A stretch of DNA of 49,505 bases from CAZNOG01 sp964574635 (GTDB taxonomy: Bacteria; Bacteroidota; Bacteroidia; Flavobacteriales_D; Cryomorphaceae). The translations under genes were made by a program, and so were the position numbers. How positions within the stretch are numbered: the first letter of the stretch is position 1; every line of letters starts with the position of its first letter. Below are positions 17,207 through 26,499 of the stretch, one piece after another. The notes under the pieces were generated by a model, which was not told where the DNA came from, did no database searches, and saw only the letters and a program-made list of their open reading frames with translations. The stretch covers positions 1-49,505 of the forward strand of contig CAZNOG010000019.1 in the NCBI GenBank assembly GCA_964574635.1, given 5' to 3'.

Positions 17207-18007
17207 ATGAAACGCGAAACCATGATTGATTTTTCAACGGCCATCCGCGCCGCATTCGAAGGAGGACGGGAAATCCTCGACGTATACGACTCCGATTTCG
17301 CCGTGGAAACCAAAGACGACAAAACGCCGCTCACCCTCGCCGACAAGCGCGCACACCACAAAATCGTCGACGTACTCGCCGAAACTTCACTGCCCGTGCT
17401 CAGCGAAGAGGGAAAAGCCATTCCCTACGCCACCCGCGCCGCATGGCCGGAATTCTGGATGGTCGACCCCCTGGACGGCACCAAGGAATTCGTGAAGCGC
17501 AACGGAGAGTTCACCGTCAACATCGCCTTGATCAAAGACGGCAAAGCCTCCTTCGGGGTGATCTTCGTACCGGTGAAAAACCAGCTGTTTTTCGGAGGCG
17601 TGGACGAGGGCGCGTATTTGATTGAGGATTTTGTGGGCGATACTTTCGCCATCGAAGACCTGCGCAAACGAGGCCACGAACTGCCCATGCCCAAATCGGG
17701 TAATGGCTACGTGGCCGTGGGAAGCCGTTCGCACATGTCGCCCGAAACGGAGGCCTTTTTCGAAGAGCTGCGCGGTCGTCACGGCGACATCGAAGTGGTT
17801 TCCATGGGCAGCTCCCTGAAAATTTGCCTCGTCGCCCAAGGGGTCGCCGACATCTATCCGCGGTTCGCACCGACCATGGAATGGGACACCGCCGCAGGGC
17901 ACGCCATCGCCAAAGGAGCGGGGAAGAACATCATCGACCACACCACCCAAGCCGAAATGCGGTACAACAAAGAGAACTTGCTCAACAACTGGTTTGTGGT
18001 CAAATAA
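17207..18007 (+). CDS. cysQ: 3'(2'),5'-bisphosphate nucleotidase CysQ
   Basis: 266 residues, inositol monophosphatase fold. The metal site is visible as SEEGK (Glu 67/68), WMVDPLDGTKEF (Asp 87, Asp 90) and the C-terminal EWDTAAGHAI. CysQ hydrolyses PAP to AMP and phosphate, removing the by-product that inhibits PAPS-using enzymes. It follows the SLC13 permease by 32 bp and is likely co-transcribed with it. With the nearby sulfotransferases this makes a sulfate-handling unit. A start at M6 (17222, MIDFSTAI) is also possible. Confidence 0.93.
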   Translation: MKRETMIDFSTAIRAAFEGGREILDVYDSDFAVETKDDKTPLTLADKRAHHKIVDVLAETSLPVLSEEGKAIPYATRAAWPEFWMVDPLDGTKEFVKRNGEFTVNIALIKDGKASFGVIFVPVKNQLFFGGVDEGAYLIEDFVGDTFAIEDLRKRGHELPMPKSGNGYVAVGSRSHMSPETEAFFEELRGRHGDIEVVSMGSSLKICLVAQGVADIYPRFAPTMEWDTAAGHAIAKGAGKNIIDHTTQAEMRYNKENLLNNWFVVK

Positions 18008-18086
18008 CCTCGGAATCCCCTTTTTTTTCGGTGATTTCCACCCCGGCGAGATTGGAATCCCCGGGGGGGGATTGTGGAGGTGACTT

Positions 18087-18109
18087 ACACCCACAAAACC
18101 CCAAAACAC
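18087..18109 (-). repeat. Dispersed intergenic motif, copy 2 (minus strand)
   Basis: On the minus strand it contains GTGTTTTGGGGTTTTGTGGG and then TGT, matching the copy at 7841 at 21 of 23 positions when that copy's flanking GT is included. Confidence 0.55.
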
Positions 18110-18189
18110 GCGCCTCTTTTCTCCTCCCGCGCAGGCAACCCGGTGCCTTGCAGGTCGTTTTTTCACGGTATCCCACATTGGTTTTTTAA

Positions 18190-18197
18190 TAACTTTG
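18190..18197 (+). promoter_or_regulatory. Putative -7 box (TAACTTTG)
   Basis: Exact match to the Bacteroidota primary-sigma -7 consensus TAnnTTTG, 174 bp upstream of the metalloprotease start. The -33 region (around 18160-18170) has only a T-rich stretch and no clear TTTG, so the call is tentative. Confidence 0.4.
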
Positions 18198-18371
18198 GTG
18201 GCAACCAAGGGGTTGGCTTTCCCCTATGGATACATTTGCTACGGCAGTGGGGACCAGGGGCGCATACGGGGGTGTCGAGGGTCATCGAAATCCCGCGAAC
18301 CCGAAAATTCCCGGAACCCGATTACACTAAATTTTTGCGTCGCGAATTGACGGCGGTAAAACCATCCGTTT

Positions 18372-21300
18372 ATGAGAAGAAATTTCCTTTTTTTACTGAT
18401 CCTTTTCAGTGCAGTCGGCTTCGTTTCGAAAGCCCAAGTCCAAACGATGTCCGGCCCGGTGGTCGTGTGCCCCCCGGGCACCTTCCAAGGTCACCACTTC
18501 GTACCTCCTTCCGACGACGTTCTGAGCCGCCTCGAAAGTAAGGACGACGGCGAACCCTGCGCCAATTTCGCAGTGACATACGTGGGGTTTTCCCCCCAAG
18601 CGCAGAGCGCGTTTCAAGCGGCCGTAGACATCTGGGCCATGTCCCTCAGCAGCCCCGTGACCATAAAAGTGCACGCCGAATGGACCAACCTCGGTGAAAA
18701 TGTGCTCGGTTCGGCGGGCCCGAGTTTGGTGCACGCCGGATTCGCCAACGCCCCGACGGGCCACTATTACCCTTCGGCACTCGCCGACGCCATCGCGGGG
18801 TCGGACCAAAACCCGGGGGGATTCGACATCGTGGCCCAATTCAACTCGAATTTCAACTGGTACTACGGCACCGACGGCAACGCCCCCTCCAACAAGTACG
18901 ACCTGATGTCGGTGGTACTGCACGAACTCGGCCACGGCCTGGGATTCCTTTCGTCGAGGAGTTACGACGAAGTCACCGGCGCGGGCAGTCTCGGACTGGG
19001 GGCCTCAAACAACCCCATTGCCTTCGACCCCTTCCTGATTTTGGGACAAAACGGCAACCCCTTGCTCAGCATCCCCAACGGGACAACCTTGGGGAATGCC
19101 TTTACAAGTGGCAACGTGTACTGCAGCTCTACCCTGGCCAGCGCTCACAATGGGGACATGAACTTGAAAATCTACGCCCCGGCAAACTTCGCCGACGGGT
19201 CGTCGCTGTCGCACTGGGACGAAGTGTCCTTTCCCGCCGGGCACCCTCAAAGCTTGATGACGCCGGCTATCGGCCCGGGTGAAGCCATCCACAATCCCGG
19301 CGGTGCCACCCTGGGCCTTTTCGAGGACATGGGCTGGGAGCTGTGTTCTACAATCGTTCCGCCGGGTTGCGGCACGGGCACCATCGCAATCGACGGCCCA
19401 ACGGAGCTCTGCCCCGGCGAATCCACCACGGCAACGCTTTCTCCCCCCGCCAACATTCCCGCCGGGGGAGGATACGCCATCGAGTTCTATAATCCCATTA
19501 CGAACGACGGCGTTTTCTTGTCGGGTGTAAGCCTGCCGTATACGTTCGACAACGATTTGAACGGAGTGCTGTCGGCCAACCAATTTCCTCCCTTCGAAGG
19601 GGTGTACGAACTTACCGGCCACGTGTATACCGATGCCGGAAACGCGCAGGGCAGTATCTGTGCCAGCTCTCCCTCTTCGGTGACCGTTACTTTTTACACG
19701 AGTGAGGACCCCGAATGCGGCTCCGCGCCCACGTGCGCCATAGGAAACCTGAATATTTCCGGGTCCGACGAATTGTGCCCGGGCGAAACGACCACCGCAA
19801 CTCTCTCCACCCCGGCGACCATTCCCACCGGAGGTGGATTCGGTATCGAGTTCTACAGCCCCGCCCTGGACGACGGGGTGTTTTTGTACGGCATTTCCCT
19901 GCCCTACACCTTCGACAACGATTTGAACGGCGTGCTGGCGGCCAACGGGTATCCGCCTTTTGAAGGAGAGTACCAGCTCACCGGCCACGTGTACACCGAT
20001 CCGGGGAACGCATCGGGCAGTGTATGCGCCAGCTCTTCGGCTTCCGTCACGGTGACCTTCTACACGAATTCGGATCCAGAGTGCAGCTCCACACCCACGT
20101 GCGAAATCGGCGTCTTGAATATCACAGGTTCCACCGAATTGTGCCCCGGAGAAACCACCACCGCGTCGGTAGCCGTGCCGGGAACCATACCTCCCGGCGG
20201 TGGCTTCGGTATCGAGTTCTACAGCCCCACCCTCGACGACGGGGTGTTTTTGTACGGCACCACCCTTCCCTTCACCTTCGACAACGATTTGAACGGCGTG
20301 CTGTCGGCCAACGGTATTCCTCCTTTTGAAGGGGAATACCAGCTTTTCGGACACGTATACACCGATCCAGGCAACGCATCGGGTAGCGTGTGCGCCAGCT
20401 CCTCTGCATTTGTCACGGTGACTTTTTACACGGAATCGGACCAGGCGTGCAACCCCGAACCCACGTGCGAGGTGAGCAACCTGACTATTTCCGGCCCTAC
20501 CGAATTGTGCCCGGGTGAAACCACCACCGCCTCGGTTTCCGTTCCGTCGACCATTCCCGCGGGGGGTGGCTTCGGCATCGCGTTTTACAGCCCGGCCCTC
20601 GACGACGAAGTGTTCTTGTACGGTGTTACTTTGCCCTATTCTTTCGACAACAACTTAAACGGTGTGCTGTCGTCCAACGGCTTGCCACCCTTCGAAGGGG
20701 AATACCAACTCACGGGCCACGTGTATACGGACCCCGGCAATGCATCGGAAACCATATGCGCCAGCTCCGCCGATCCGGTCACGGTGATTTTCTTCACGGA
20801 GTCCGACCAAGAGTGCAACCCCGAACCCACCTGCGAAACGAACAGCCTGACCGTTACCGGTGCCACCGAATTTTGCCCCGGTGAAACCACCACCGTTTCG
20901 CTGCCCACACCGGCGACCATTCCCGCCGGAGGGGGATACGCCATTGAGTTCTACAGCCCGTCTCTCGACGACGGAGTGTTTTTGTACGGCATCACCCTGC
21001 CCTACACCTTCGACAACGATTTGAACGGGGTGCTGTCTTCCAACGGCTTGCCGCTCTTTGAAGGGGAATACCAACTCACCGGCCACGTGTACACCGACCC
21101 GAGCAACGCTCAGGGCAGCGTGTGCGCTTCGTCCTCGGCCTCCGTTTCGGTGACTTTCTTCACTGCGACCGACGAGGAATGCATCCCGGAACCCATATGC
21201 GAATCGACCGACTTGGTGATCGATGGACCGGAGGCGATTTGCCCGGAAGAGATCACCACCATCGATGCGATCGAGGCGACGACCATCCCCGACGGAGGTG

Positions 21301-21830
21301 GGTACGCCATCCTCATCGAAGGGCCCGCACATGAAAACGGACTTTTCCTCTACGAGGTGGAGCTCCCCTATTCTTTCGACAATGATCTGAACGGCGTACT
21401 CTCCGGCAACGGATTCGCCACGTTCGAGGGCGAGTACGAGATCACGGGCCACGTGTACTCCGATGCCGGTGATCCCCAGGGATCCGTCTGCGCGTCGACC
21501 GAGAATTCCGTGTTCATCACCTTCTATTCACAGGAAGAGGAAGACTGTGTGGTCTCCACCTCCGATGCGGACAACGGCGAGAGTCCGATTGTGTTTCCGA
21601 ATCCGACGAACGACGTGTTGAACATCTCGTGGAGCACGGTTCCCGGCGGTACGGGCACCATTCGCCTCACCGATATCCAGGGTAAAAATATCTTGACGGA
21701 AAGCGCGACCGCTTCGGATTTGATCCACGGAGTAGAATTGGACGTTCGCTCCGTAGAACCGGGCGTGTACATGCTGCTGTTTGAATACGAGGAAGGACAC
21801 CACGCCGAAAAAGTGATCATCACGCGGTGA
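18372..21830 (+). CDS. Secreted HExxH zinc metalloprotease with six tandem repeats and T9SS sorting domain
   Basis: 1152 residues. The signal peptide covers residues 1-21 (ends SKAQ). The catalytic domain spans about 30-330, with zinc motif HELGHGLGF (His184, Glu185, His188). The usual third metzincin ligand position is Ser rather than His or Asp, and a downstream SHWDE segment might supply a ligand. Six 122-residue repeats follow (333 to about 1064), each with a Cys start, 'ELCPGETTT', 'DNDLNGVL' and 'EGEYQLTGHVY'. The C-terminal type A sorting domain (about 1075-1152) contains 'VFPNPTNDVLNI' and 'GVYMLLF'. Such tails are known to direct T9SS export and surface attachment. Probably a surface or released protease; the target and the role of the repeats are unknown. 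Confidence 0.88.
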   Translation: MRRNFLFLLILFSAVGFVSKAQVQTMSGPVVVCPPGTFQGHHFVPPSDDVLSRLESKDDGEPCANFAVTYVGFSPQAQSAFQAAVDIWAMSLSSPVTIKVHAEWTNLGENVLGSAGPSLVHAGFANAPTGHYYPSALADAIAGSDQNPGGFDIVAQFNSNFNWYYGTDGNAPSNKYDLMSVVLHELGHGLGFLSSRSYDEVTGAGSLGLGASNNPIAFDPFLILGQNGNPLLSIPNGTTLGNAFTSGNVYCSSTLASAHNGDMNLKIYAPANFADGSSLSHWDEVSFPAGHPQSLMTPAIGPGEAIHNPGGATLGLFEDMGWELCSTIVPPGCGTGTIAIDGPTELCPGESTTATLSPPANIPAGGGYAIEFYNPITNDGVFLSGVSLPYTFDNDLNGVLSANQFPPFEGVYELTGHVYTDAGNAQGSICASSPSSVTVTFYTSEDPECGSAPTCAIGNLNISGSDELCPGETTTATLSTPATIPTGGGFGIEFYSPALDDGVFLYGISLPYTFDNDLNGVLAANGYPPFEGEYQLTGHVYTDPGNASGSVCASSSASVTVTFYTNSDPECSSTPTCEIGVLNITGSTELCPGETTTASVAVPGTIPPGGGFGIEFYSPTLDDGVFLYGTTLPFTFDNDLNGVLSANGIPPFEGEYQLFGHVYTDPGNASGSVCASSSAFVTVTFYTESDQACNPEPTCEVSNLTISGPTELCPGETTTASVSVPSTIPAGGGFGIAFYSPALDDEVFLYGVTLPYSFDNNLNGVLSSNGLPPFEGEYQLTGHVYTDPGNASETICASSADPVTVIFFTESDQECNPEPTCETNSLTVTGATEFCPGETTTVSLPTPATIPAGGGYAIEFYSPSLDDGVFLYGITLPYTFDNDLNGVLSSNGLPLFEGEYQLTGHVYTDPSNAQGSVCASSSASVSVTFFTATDEECIPEPICESTDLVIDGPEAICPEEITTIDAIEATTIPDGGGYAILIEGPAHENGLFLYEVELPYSFDNDLNGVLSGNGFATFEGEYEITGHVYSDAGDPQGSVCASTENSVFITFYSQEEEDCVVSTSDADNGESPIVFPNPTNDVLNISWSTVPGGTGTIRLTDIQGKNILTESATASDLIHGVELDVRSVEPGVYMLLFEYEEGHHAEKVIITR
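19368..21563 (+). repeat. Six tandem coding repeats of exactly 366 bp
   Basis: Repeat units start at TGC codons at 19368, 19734, 20100, 20466, 20832 and 21198, always 366 bp apart. Each encodes 122 residues. Units 2-5 are most alike; units 1 and 6 are more diverged, as expected when an array grows by duplication from its middle. No indel has broken the period. Confidence 0.9.
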
Positions 21831-21859
21831 TCGGCGTCTGAACCAAGGATGCCAAACGA

Positions 21860-21905
21860 AAAATGCACGGCGAAATCCCGTTTCGCCGTGCATTTTCTTT
21901 TTCGT
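21860..21905. terminator. Bidirectional intrinsic terminator
   Basis: Perfect 16-bp stem AAAATGCACGGCGAAA / TTTCGCCGTGCATTTT with a TCCCG loop (21860-21896), followed by a T-rich tail to 21905. The A-run on the 5' arm lets it serve both strands. It lies between the convergent metalloprotease and hydrolase genes. Confidence 0.92.
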
Positions 21906-21915
21906 CCCGTTCCTT

Positions 21916-23691
21916 TTACGGAAGTTGAAATTTAATCGACACCCCGTCCATCCGGGCGATGAGAAAGCGGCCCCGCGGCAAGTGCGGCGGCAAGTCGTAC
22001 TCGTTGATTCCCTTCTTCAGGTCAACGGTTTCGACGTGGATTTCCCTGCCGTGGATATCGAGAATGCGCAATGTGCCGGGTCCGGCATGGGGAGAACGGA
22101 TAATCAGGATGGTTTCCCCGTCGGAGGCACCGAGTTCGATTTGAGTTTGGGCGTTGTCCTCCGCATCGTAGGCCCCGTCCTCTACTTCCATTCCCGGCGG
22201 TTCGAGGTCACAGAGGGAAATCAGCTCACACGTAGGTGAAAAAGGACATTCCGCCGGGGGCTTGTACGGCAACACGACCACGTCGTACGGGTTGCTGTCG
22301 TCGCAGCTGCATTTTTGAATGTATCCGTACGCATCGCCGAGATCGCAGCATTGGGGAGAGTAATTCTGGAGGTGGTAGCGATACACCTTTTCGTTTCGGA
22401 CCCCGTCTTCGTAATTGCCGTTCAGCACGCGCAGTACGAATTTGTTGGAATGAAAATCGTTCAAGTCAGTCCAACACGTGTTGCTGGTGTGGCCGCCGCC
22501 GCAGTACGTCACCAATTCACTGTACACACCATTGTCGGACATGTATTGGGATATGGCGTCGGAGCCGTAAAGCACCACCTCGGCAAGCACCGAACCGTCG
22601 GGCAGCTGGACATTCGACTTGCAGGCGTTTTGGTTTTCATCAAAGAGATGGGAGTGGTACGGCACCACGTTATCACACGTGTTGTGAATGAAAAAGCCCG
22701 GCACTCGATTGGCCTGGTCGTAGTCGACGACTTCGAGGTCGACGAATACTCCGGCGGTACGGGATAGGAATCCGCGTATGGATTGGGTGGGAAAGGGCTG
22801 GTCCTTCGCGAAAGGGATGCCGACGTCGTCTACCAAACCGCTTTGTCCGAAATTGATGGGGCCGTCCGCGCCGTTGATGACGTAGGGCTCATCCGCCCAC
22901 AGAAAATCTTCGAAATCCGTTTGGGCGGTGCGGGTGGACGTGTGGTACGCCACGGTTCCCCCGTAACTTCGACCCACCATGAAAATGGTGTTGCCGTCGG
23001 TGCGGGAAACCCTGAACTCGTCGACGGCCTCGCCGATTTCCCTGTTCGGAATGTGTCCCTGCAGGGCCTCCGGATCCATCAACGACAATTCGTAAAGCTT
23101 GGAATACAATCGAATCGCCGCCCGCACGTCTTGCACGGATGAATAAACGGTTTTGACGTACCCTATGCAATATCCCACGCCCAATCGGTCGGAGCGCATG
23201 GTCGGCACGAGAACCGTATAGCCTTGGGACGCCCAAAATCGGGCGTATCCCGCGGTTGATTCCTTCGTTCCCTGCCCCGCGTGGAGCACCACCATCAGAG
23301 GCAAGTTGGTGATGACTTCCCCGTCTGCGCTTTCCAGCACGATATCGGGATCGGGATAGTAAAAATCCAACAATCTTTCTACCTCGTGCAGCACCCCGCT
23401 TTTGGTATACGCCGTGGTATCCGAAGCGTATCTCAGCGTGAGTTTCTTGATCTCTTCGTTTTGGAACATCACTTCGTCCAACAGCATTCCGGTGCCCAAG
23501 ACCTCGCCCGTTGCGGCCGATCTTTTGGTCACTTCCTCCCCCAAAAATCCGTAGCCGGGTACCTGAGCGGTCGTGCCGAACCAAGAGAATGCAAAAAAGA
23601 AGAGGAGGGCGGTGGTCAACTTCCCGGGACGGGGTTTACGCAGTGATCGGCGCCATGTGGTCGGGGCCGGGAAAAACGGATGTTCTTTCAT
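21916..23691 (-). CDS. Secreted alpha/beta hydrolase with possible T9SS-type C-terminal domain
   Basis: 591 residues. A hydrophobic segment (about 25-43, 'LTTALLFFFAFSWFGTTAQ') follows a basic N-terminus and looks like a signal peptide. The alpha/beta hydrolase core shows 'PLMVVLHAGQGT', a nucleophile elbow GRSYGG, an Asp in 'HNTCDNVVPY' and a His in 'GGGHTSNTC', a plausible Ser-Asp-His triad. A Cys-rich segment (about 430-500) and a terminal beta-rich domain with 'GPGTLRILDIHGREIHVE' follow; the latter resembles a T9SS type A sorting domain, though the 'NP' motif is missing. Likely a secreted esterase, lipase or peptidase. Substrate unknown. Confidence 0.78.
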   Translation of the reverse strand: MKEHPFFPAPTTWRRSLRKPRPGKLTTALLFFFAFSWFGTTAQVPGYGFLGEEVTKRSAATGEVLGTGMLLDEVMFQNEEIKKLTLRYASDTTAYTKSGVLHEVERLLDFYYPDPDIVLESADGEVITNLPLMVVLHAGQGTKESTAGYARFWASQGYTVLVPTMRSDRLGVGYCIGYVKTVYSSVQDVRAAIRLYSKLYELSLMDPEALQGHIPNREIGEAVDEFRVSRTDGNTIFMVGRSYGGTVAYHTSTRTAQTDFEDFLWADEPYVINGADGPINFGQSGLVDDVGIPFAKDQPFPTQSIRGFLSRTAGVFVDLEVVDYDQANRVPGFFIHNTCDNVVPYHSHLFDENQNACKSNVQLPDGSVLAEVVLYGSDAISQYMSDNGVYSELVTYCGGGHTSNTCWTDLNDFHSNKFVLRVLNGNYEDGVRNEKVYRYHLQNYSPQCCDLGDAYGYIQKCSCDDSNPYDVVVLPYKPPAECPFSPTCELISLCDLEPPGMEVEDGAYDAEDNAQTQIELGASDGETILIIRSPHAGPGTLRILDIHGREIHVETVDLKKGINEYDLPPHLPRGRFLIARMDGVSIKFQLP

Positions 23692-23886
23692 CGTGTTTTG
23701 GGTTGGGGAATGTTTTCATAGACGGAATCATGCGGTAATCAAGCAGGGAAAGGTAAGGAGATTCGGATCACATTTCCAAGGCACTGCGGAAGACTCCCGT
23801 CTCAATTGTCGGAAATTTTTACGCTGAATATTCGGGAAGGATACAGCAAATACCACCTTCCGAAATCGCGTCCATCCGCTCCGAAA

Positions 23887-25542
23887 TCACTTGGCGCGCG
23901 TGAGCAATCCCACGTCCGAATCCGGCTCCGCGCCCAAAGCCTGCACCGCGCGATGCAACACATTGTCGTCCAAACTCAGAATGCCGTAAAAGCCGTCGTT
24001 GCCCCAGATATTTCTCGCGATGTACGCGGCCAACCGGATGTGAATTACGTCGGCCGACGCCTTCATGCCCCTCTCGTCGAAGGGAACTCCGTGGCCCTCC
24101 GCAAAGACCGCCAAGGAATCCAACACGCTTGTATCGTCGCGGAACTCTTCGCTGAACTCTTCCCACCCTTGGTATTTCCCCAGTTCTTTCCTGTGGCGAT
24201 CGGCGTAATCAAACCCGTATTGGTTGATGATACCCTTGTAGCTGAGCATACCGAGGTATTCGGAAGCCCCCGCCGTGTCGAGTCCTACGAAGAGGTCGGG
24301 CATAATGCCCCCGCCTCCGTACACGGTGCGTCCGCCGGGAGTGGTGAACATCAGCGAGTCGGGAAAGTGGATGCTGTCGGCGGAAACGAGCTCCCCGTGG
24401 TCCAAGCGGTACTGCAAATCGTGGGCGTAGTCGATCTCGTCGCCGTAGGGTCGCTGAATGCTGCGGCCCGTCGGGGTGTAATACCGCGCCACGGTGAGGC
24501 GGAGGGCCGATTGGTCGGGAAGCCCCAAATGCTCCTGCACCAACCCCTTGCCGAAAGAGCGCCTGCCCACGATCAGACCGCGGTCATTGTCCTGAATGGC
24601 TCCGGCCAGGATTTCAGACGCCGACGCCGATCCCTGGTCGATCAAAATGGCCAAAGGGTATTCCGTGTAGCTCCCTTTCTTGGAAGCGTAATAATTGCGC
24701 ACCGGGTTGGACTTGCCTTTGGTATATACGATGAGCTGGCCTTTCTCCAAAAACTCTTCCGCCACCTTCACCGCCGCGGTCAGATATCCGCCTCCGTTTC
24801 CCCGCAAGTCGATGATCAAGCTTTCCATGCCGGCGTCGACCAGTTGAGAGGTGTGCTTCATGAATTCTTCGTAGGTAGTGCGCGCGAATCGGGTGATCTT
24901 GACGTATCCCACGCCGTCGTCGAGCATTTGGGCCGTGGCGATGCTGTTTATGGGAATGGTGCCCCGGATGATTTCAAAAGGAATCGTTTTTCCGTTTCTC
25001 AAGATGTCCACGTTCACTACGGTTCCACCCGGACCCTTCAACGTCCGCATCACGTCTTCGTTTTTCACCCCCACTCCGGCCATGACCTCACCGTCTACTT
25101 TGATGATTTTGTCTCCGGCGCGGATACCGAGAGATTCACTCGGTCCTCCCTCCAGTGCCGCCACCACGCGGATGGTGTCGTCCTGAATGAGAAACTCCAC
25201 CCCGATGCCCTCGAAATTTCCTTCCAGCGGTTCGGTATACGCGGCCATCTCTTCCGCGCTGATGTAGTACGAGTGGGGGTCCAAATCTTCCAAAATCGCA
25301 GCGATGGCTTTGTCGATCAATTCGTTTTTGGCCACCGTATCCACGTATTCCCTATCGATGAACTCGATAATGCGGCTGATTTTTTCCGAACTCGACGACG
25401 AGGCCGGGCGGAGCGGCAGCAGCGGCGTACCCGATGGGGTCACGGCAAATTGCGATCCGAGGTAAATCCCGAGCACCAGCATCACGGCCAGCATCAGGGG
25501 GTAGTATACAATGAGTTTTCTTCGGTTTCCGTTCATGTTCAT
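23887..25542 (-). CDS. C-terminal processing peptidase, S41 family (CtpA/Prc-like)
   Basis: 551 residues. One N-terminal membrane anchor (about 13-30) is followed by a PDZ domain (about 108-195, 'GIGVEFLIQDDTI', 'GIRAGDKIIKVDG') and a tail-specific protease domain with 'IIDLRGNGGG'. The catalytic Ser lies in 'GSASASEI' (about 304-311) and the catalytic Lys in 'RRSFGKGLVQ' (Lys332). S41 proteases cut proteins near their C-termini in the periplasm. The dCMP deaminase gene lies 21 bp upstream on the same strand and is probably co-transcribed. A long antisense frame across this gene is only its shadow. Confidence 0.95.
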   Translation of the reverse strand: MNMNGNRRKLIVYYPLMLAVMLVLGIYLGSQFAVTPSGTPLLPLRPASSSSSEKISRIIEFIDREYVDTVAKNELIDKAIAAILEDLDPHSYYISAEEMAAYTEPLEGNFEGIGVEFLIQDDTIRVVAALEGGPSESLGIRAGDKIIKVDGEVMAGVGVKNEDVMRTLKGPGGTVVNVDILRNGKTIPFEIIRGTIPINSIATAQMLDDGVGYVKITRFARTTYEEFMKHTSQLVDAGMESLIIDLRGNGGGYLTAAVKVAEEFLEKGQLIVYTKGKSNPVRNYYASKKGSYTEYPLAILIDQGSASASEILAGAIQDNDRGLIVGRRSFGKGLVQEHLGLPDQSALRLTVARYYTPTGRSIQRPYGDEIDYAHDLQYRLDHGELVSADSIHFPDSLMFTTPGGRTVYGGGGIMPDLFVGLDTAGASEYLGMLSYKGIINQYGFDYADRHRKELGKYQGWEEFSEEFRDDTSVLDSLAVFAEGHGVPFDERGMKASADVIHIRLAAYIARNIWGNDGFYGILSLDDNVLHRAVQALGAEPDSDVGLLTRAK

Positions 25543-25563
25543 TCGCTTTCCTTGCGCGCTCCT

Positions 25564-26022
25564 CTATGGGGTGCCCGCCTCCATACGTACCACTTCTATG
25601 CCGGCTTTTACCAGCATTTCGGGCCCGCCGGTGTCTCGGTATTCCTTGTCGTACACCACGCGCTTGATGCCCGCTTGCAGAATGAGTTTGCTGCATTCAC
25701 GGCAGGGTGAGAGCGTGAGGTACAGGGTTCCTCCGTGCGCCGAATTGGTCGATCGTGCCACCTTCGTAATGGCGTTCGCTTCCGCGTGCAGCACGTACCA
25801 GTGGGTGTACCCGTCCTCATCTTCGCACACGTTGTCGAAGCCCGTAGGCGAACCGTTGTACCCGTCGGAGATGATCATTCCTTCCCTAACGATCAGCGCG
25901 CCCACTTTCATGCGTTTGCAGTGCGAAAGTTGCGCCCATTCGTAGGCCATACGCAGGTAAGCCCTGTCGTATCGGCGCTGTTTTTCCCGATCGTCGTATG
26001 TCAGTTTATGCTCGGTTCCCAT
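25564..26022 (-). CDS. dCMP deaminase family protein
   Basis: 152 residues, cytidine/deoxycytidylate deaminase fold. The zinc site is visible as 'VLHAEANAI' (His plus catalytic Glu) and 'SPCRECSK' (two Cys). 'DGYNGSPTGFDN' is typical of the dCMP deaminase/ComEB group. The enzyme deaminates dCMP to dUMP, feeding dTMP synthesis. It lies 21 bp upstream of the S41 protease, so the two are probably one operon. There is no evidence of truncation. Confidence 0.92.
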   Translation of the reverse strand: MGTEHKLTYDDREKQRRYDRAYLRMAYEWAQLSHCKRMKVGALIVREGMIISDGYNGSPTGFDNVCEDEDGYTHWYVLHAEANAITKVARSTNSAHGGTLYLTLSPCRECSKLILQAGIKRVVYDKEYRDTGGPEMLVKAGIEVVRMEAGTP

Positions 26023-26430
26023 CCGTTTCGAGGCTCATGGCGCGGAAAATACAATCCTCCTTACCGATTCATTGAAAATAAGTTCACCCGCGCTCACAAA
26101 TTTCCGGAGAATAATCGACAATTGACCGATTATGCGCGAATGGACGACTCACTTTACCGCGTTTGGGGGTGCCGCCGGGTTCATTTCCGTGTACGCAATC
26201 CTCACCTCCACGGTTGTTTTTCCGCCCGTAGAGAATCGTCGTCTCACCCGGCGTCGCGCCGTCCGCTGTATTTCTCACCTCCCCACTCCCGGGTCGCTGC
26301 GCAGCGGCAGGGGCTCATAAAATCGCCCTGCCCTTGCGGCGTCCCGTGGGCCGGGAGGTGAAAAGATGCCGCTTCCGTCCCTCACCCATATCAAAATGGC
26401 CGGCCACTACGAGAGGGTGGACACAAAAAC
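26023..26430. other. Intergenic region without recognised gene
   Basis: 408 bp between the dCMP deaminase start and the tRNA-Leu terminator. Several short open frames exist on both strands, but none shows a start with ribosome-binding site, codon bias or a recognisable domain. A short hairpin (CGCTGCGCAGCG, near 26297) is present. Nothing else was seen. Confidence 0.6.
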
Positions 26431-26463
26431 GAAAAAAGTCGGGAAGATGTCTCCCGACTTTTT
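26431..26463 (-). terminator. Intrinsic terminator downstream of tRNA-Leu
   Basis: Stem AAAAAGTCGGGA / TCTCCCGACTTTTT with a small loop, T-run on both strands. On the minus strand it follows the tRNA-Leu 3' end by 36 bp, so it probably ends that transcript. Confidence 0.8.
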
Positions 26464-26499
26464 GATCGATGTAAGTGCGAAGCATTTCACTTCGCCGGG

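Larger units (their letters stand above)
18008..18371. other. Intergenic region before the metalloprotease gene
   Basis: 364 bp without a coding frame. It holds a reverse-orientation copy of the dispersed motif (about 18087-18109) and a Bacteroidota-type -7 box (18190-18197). A run of eight C/G pairs near 18061 is notable but unexplained. Confidence 0.6.

Noticed and set aside
23806..25710. Long plus-strand open frame of 634 codons across the S41 protease
   Set aside because: It is antisense to a clear S41 protease with all catalytic motifs, and its translation is low-complexity and matches no family. GC-rich genes produce such shadows.
26084..26278. Small minus-strand open frame between dCMP deaminase and tRNA-Leu
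   Set aside because: No ribosome-binding site, no recognisable domain, and composition unlike neighbouring genes.
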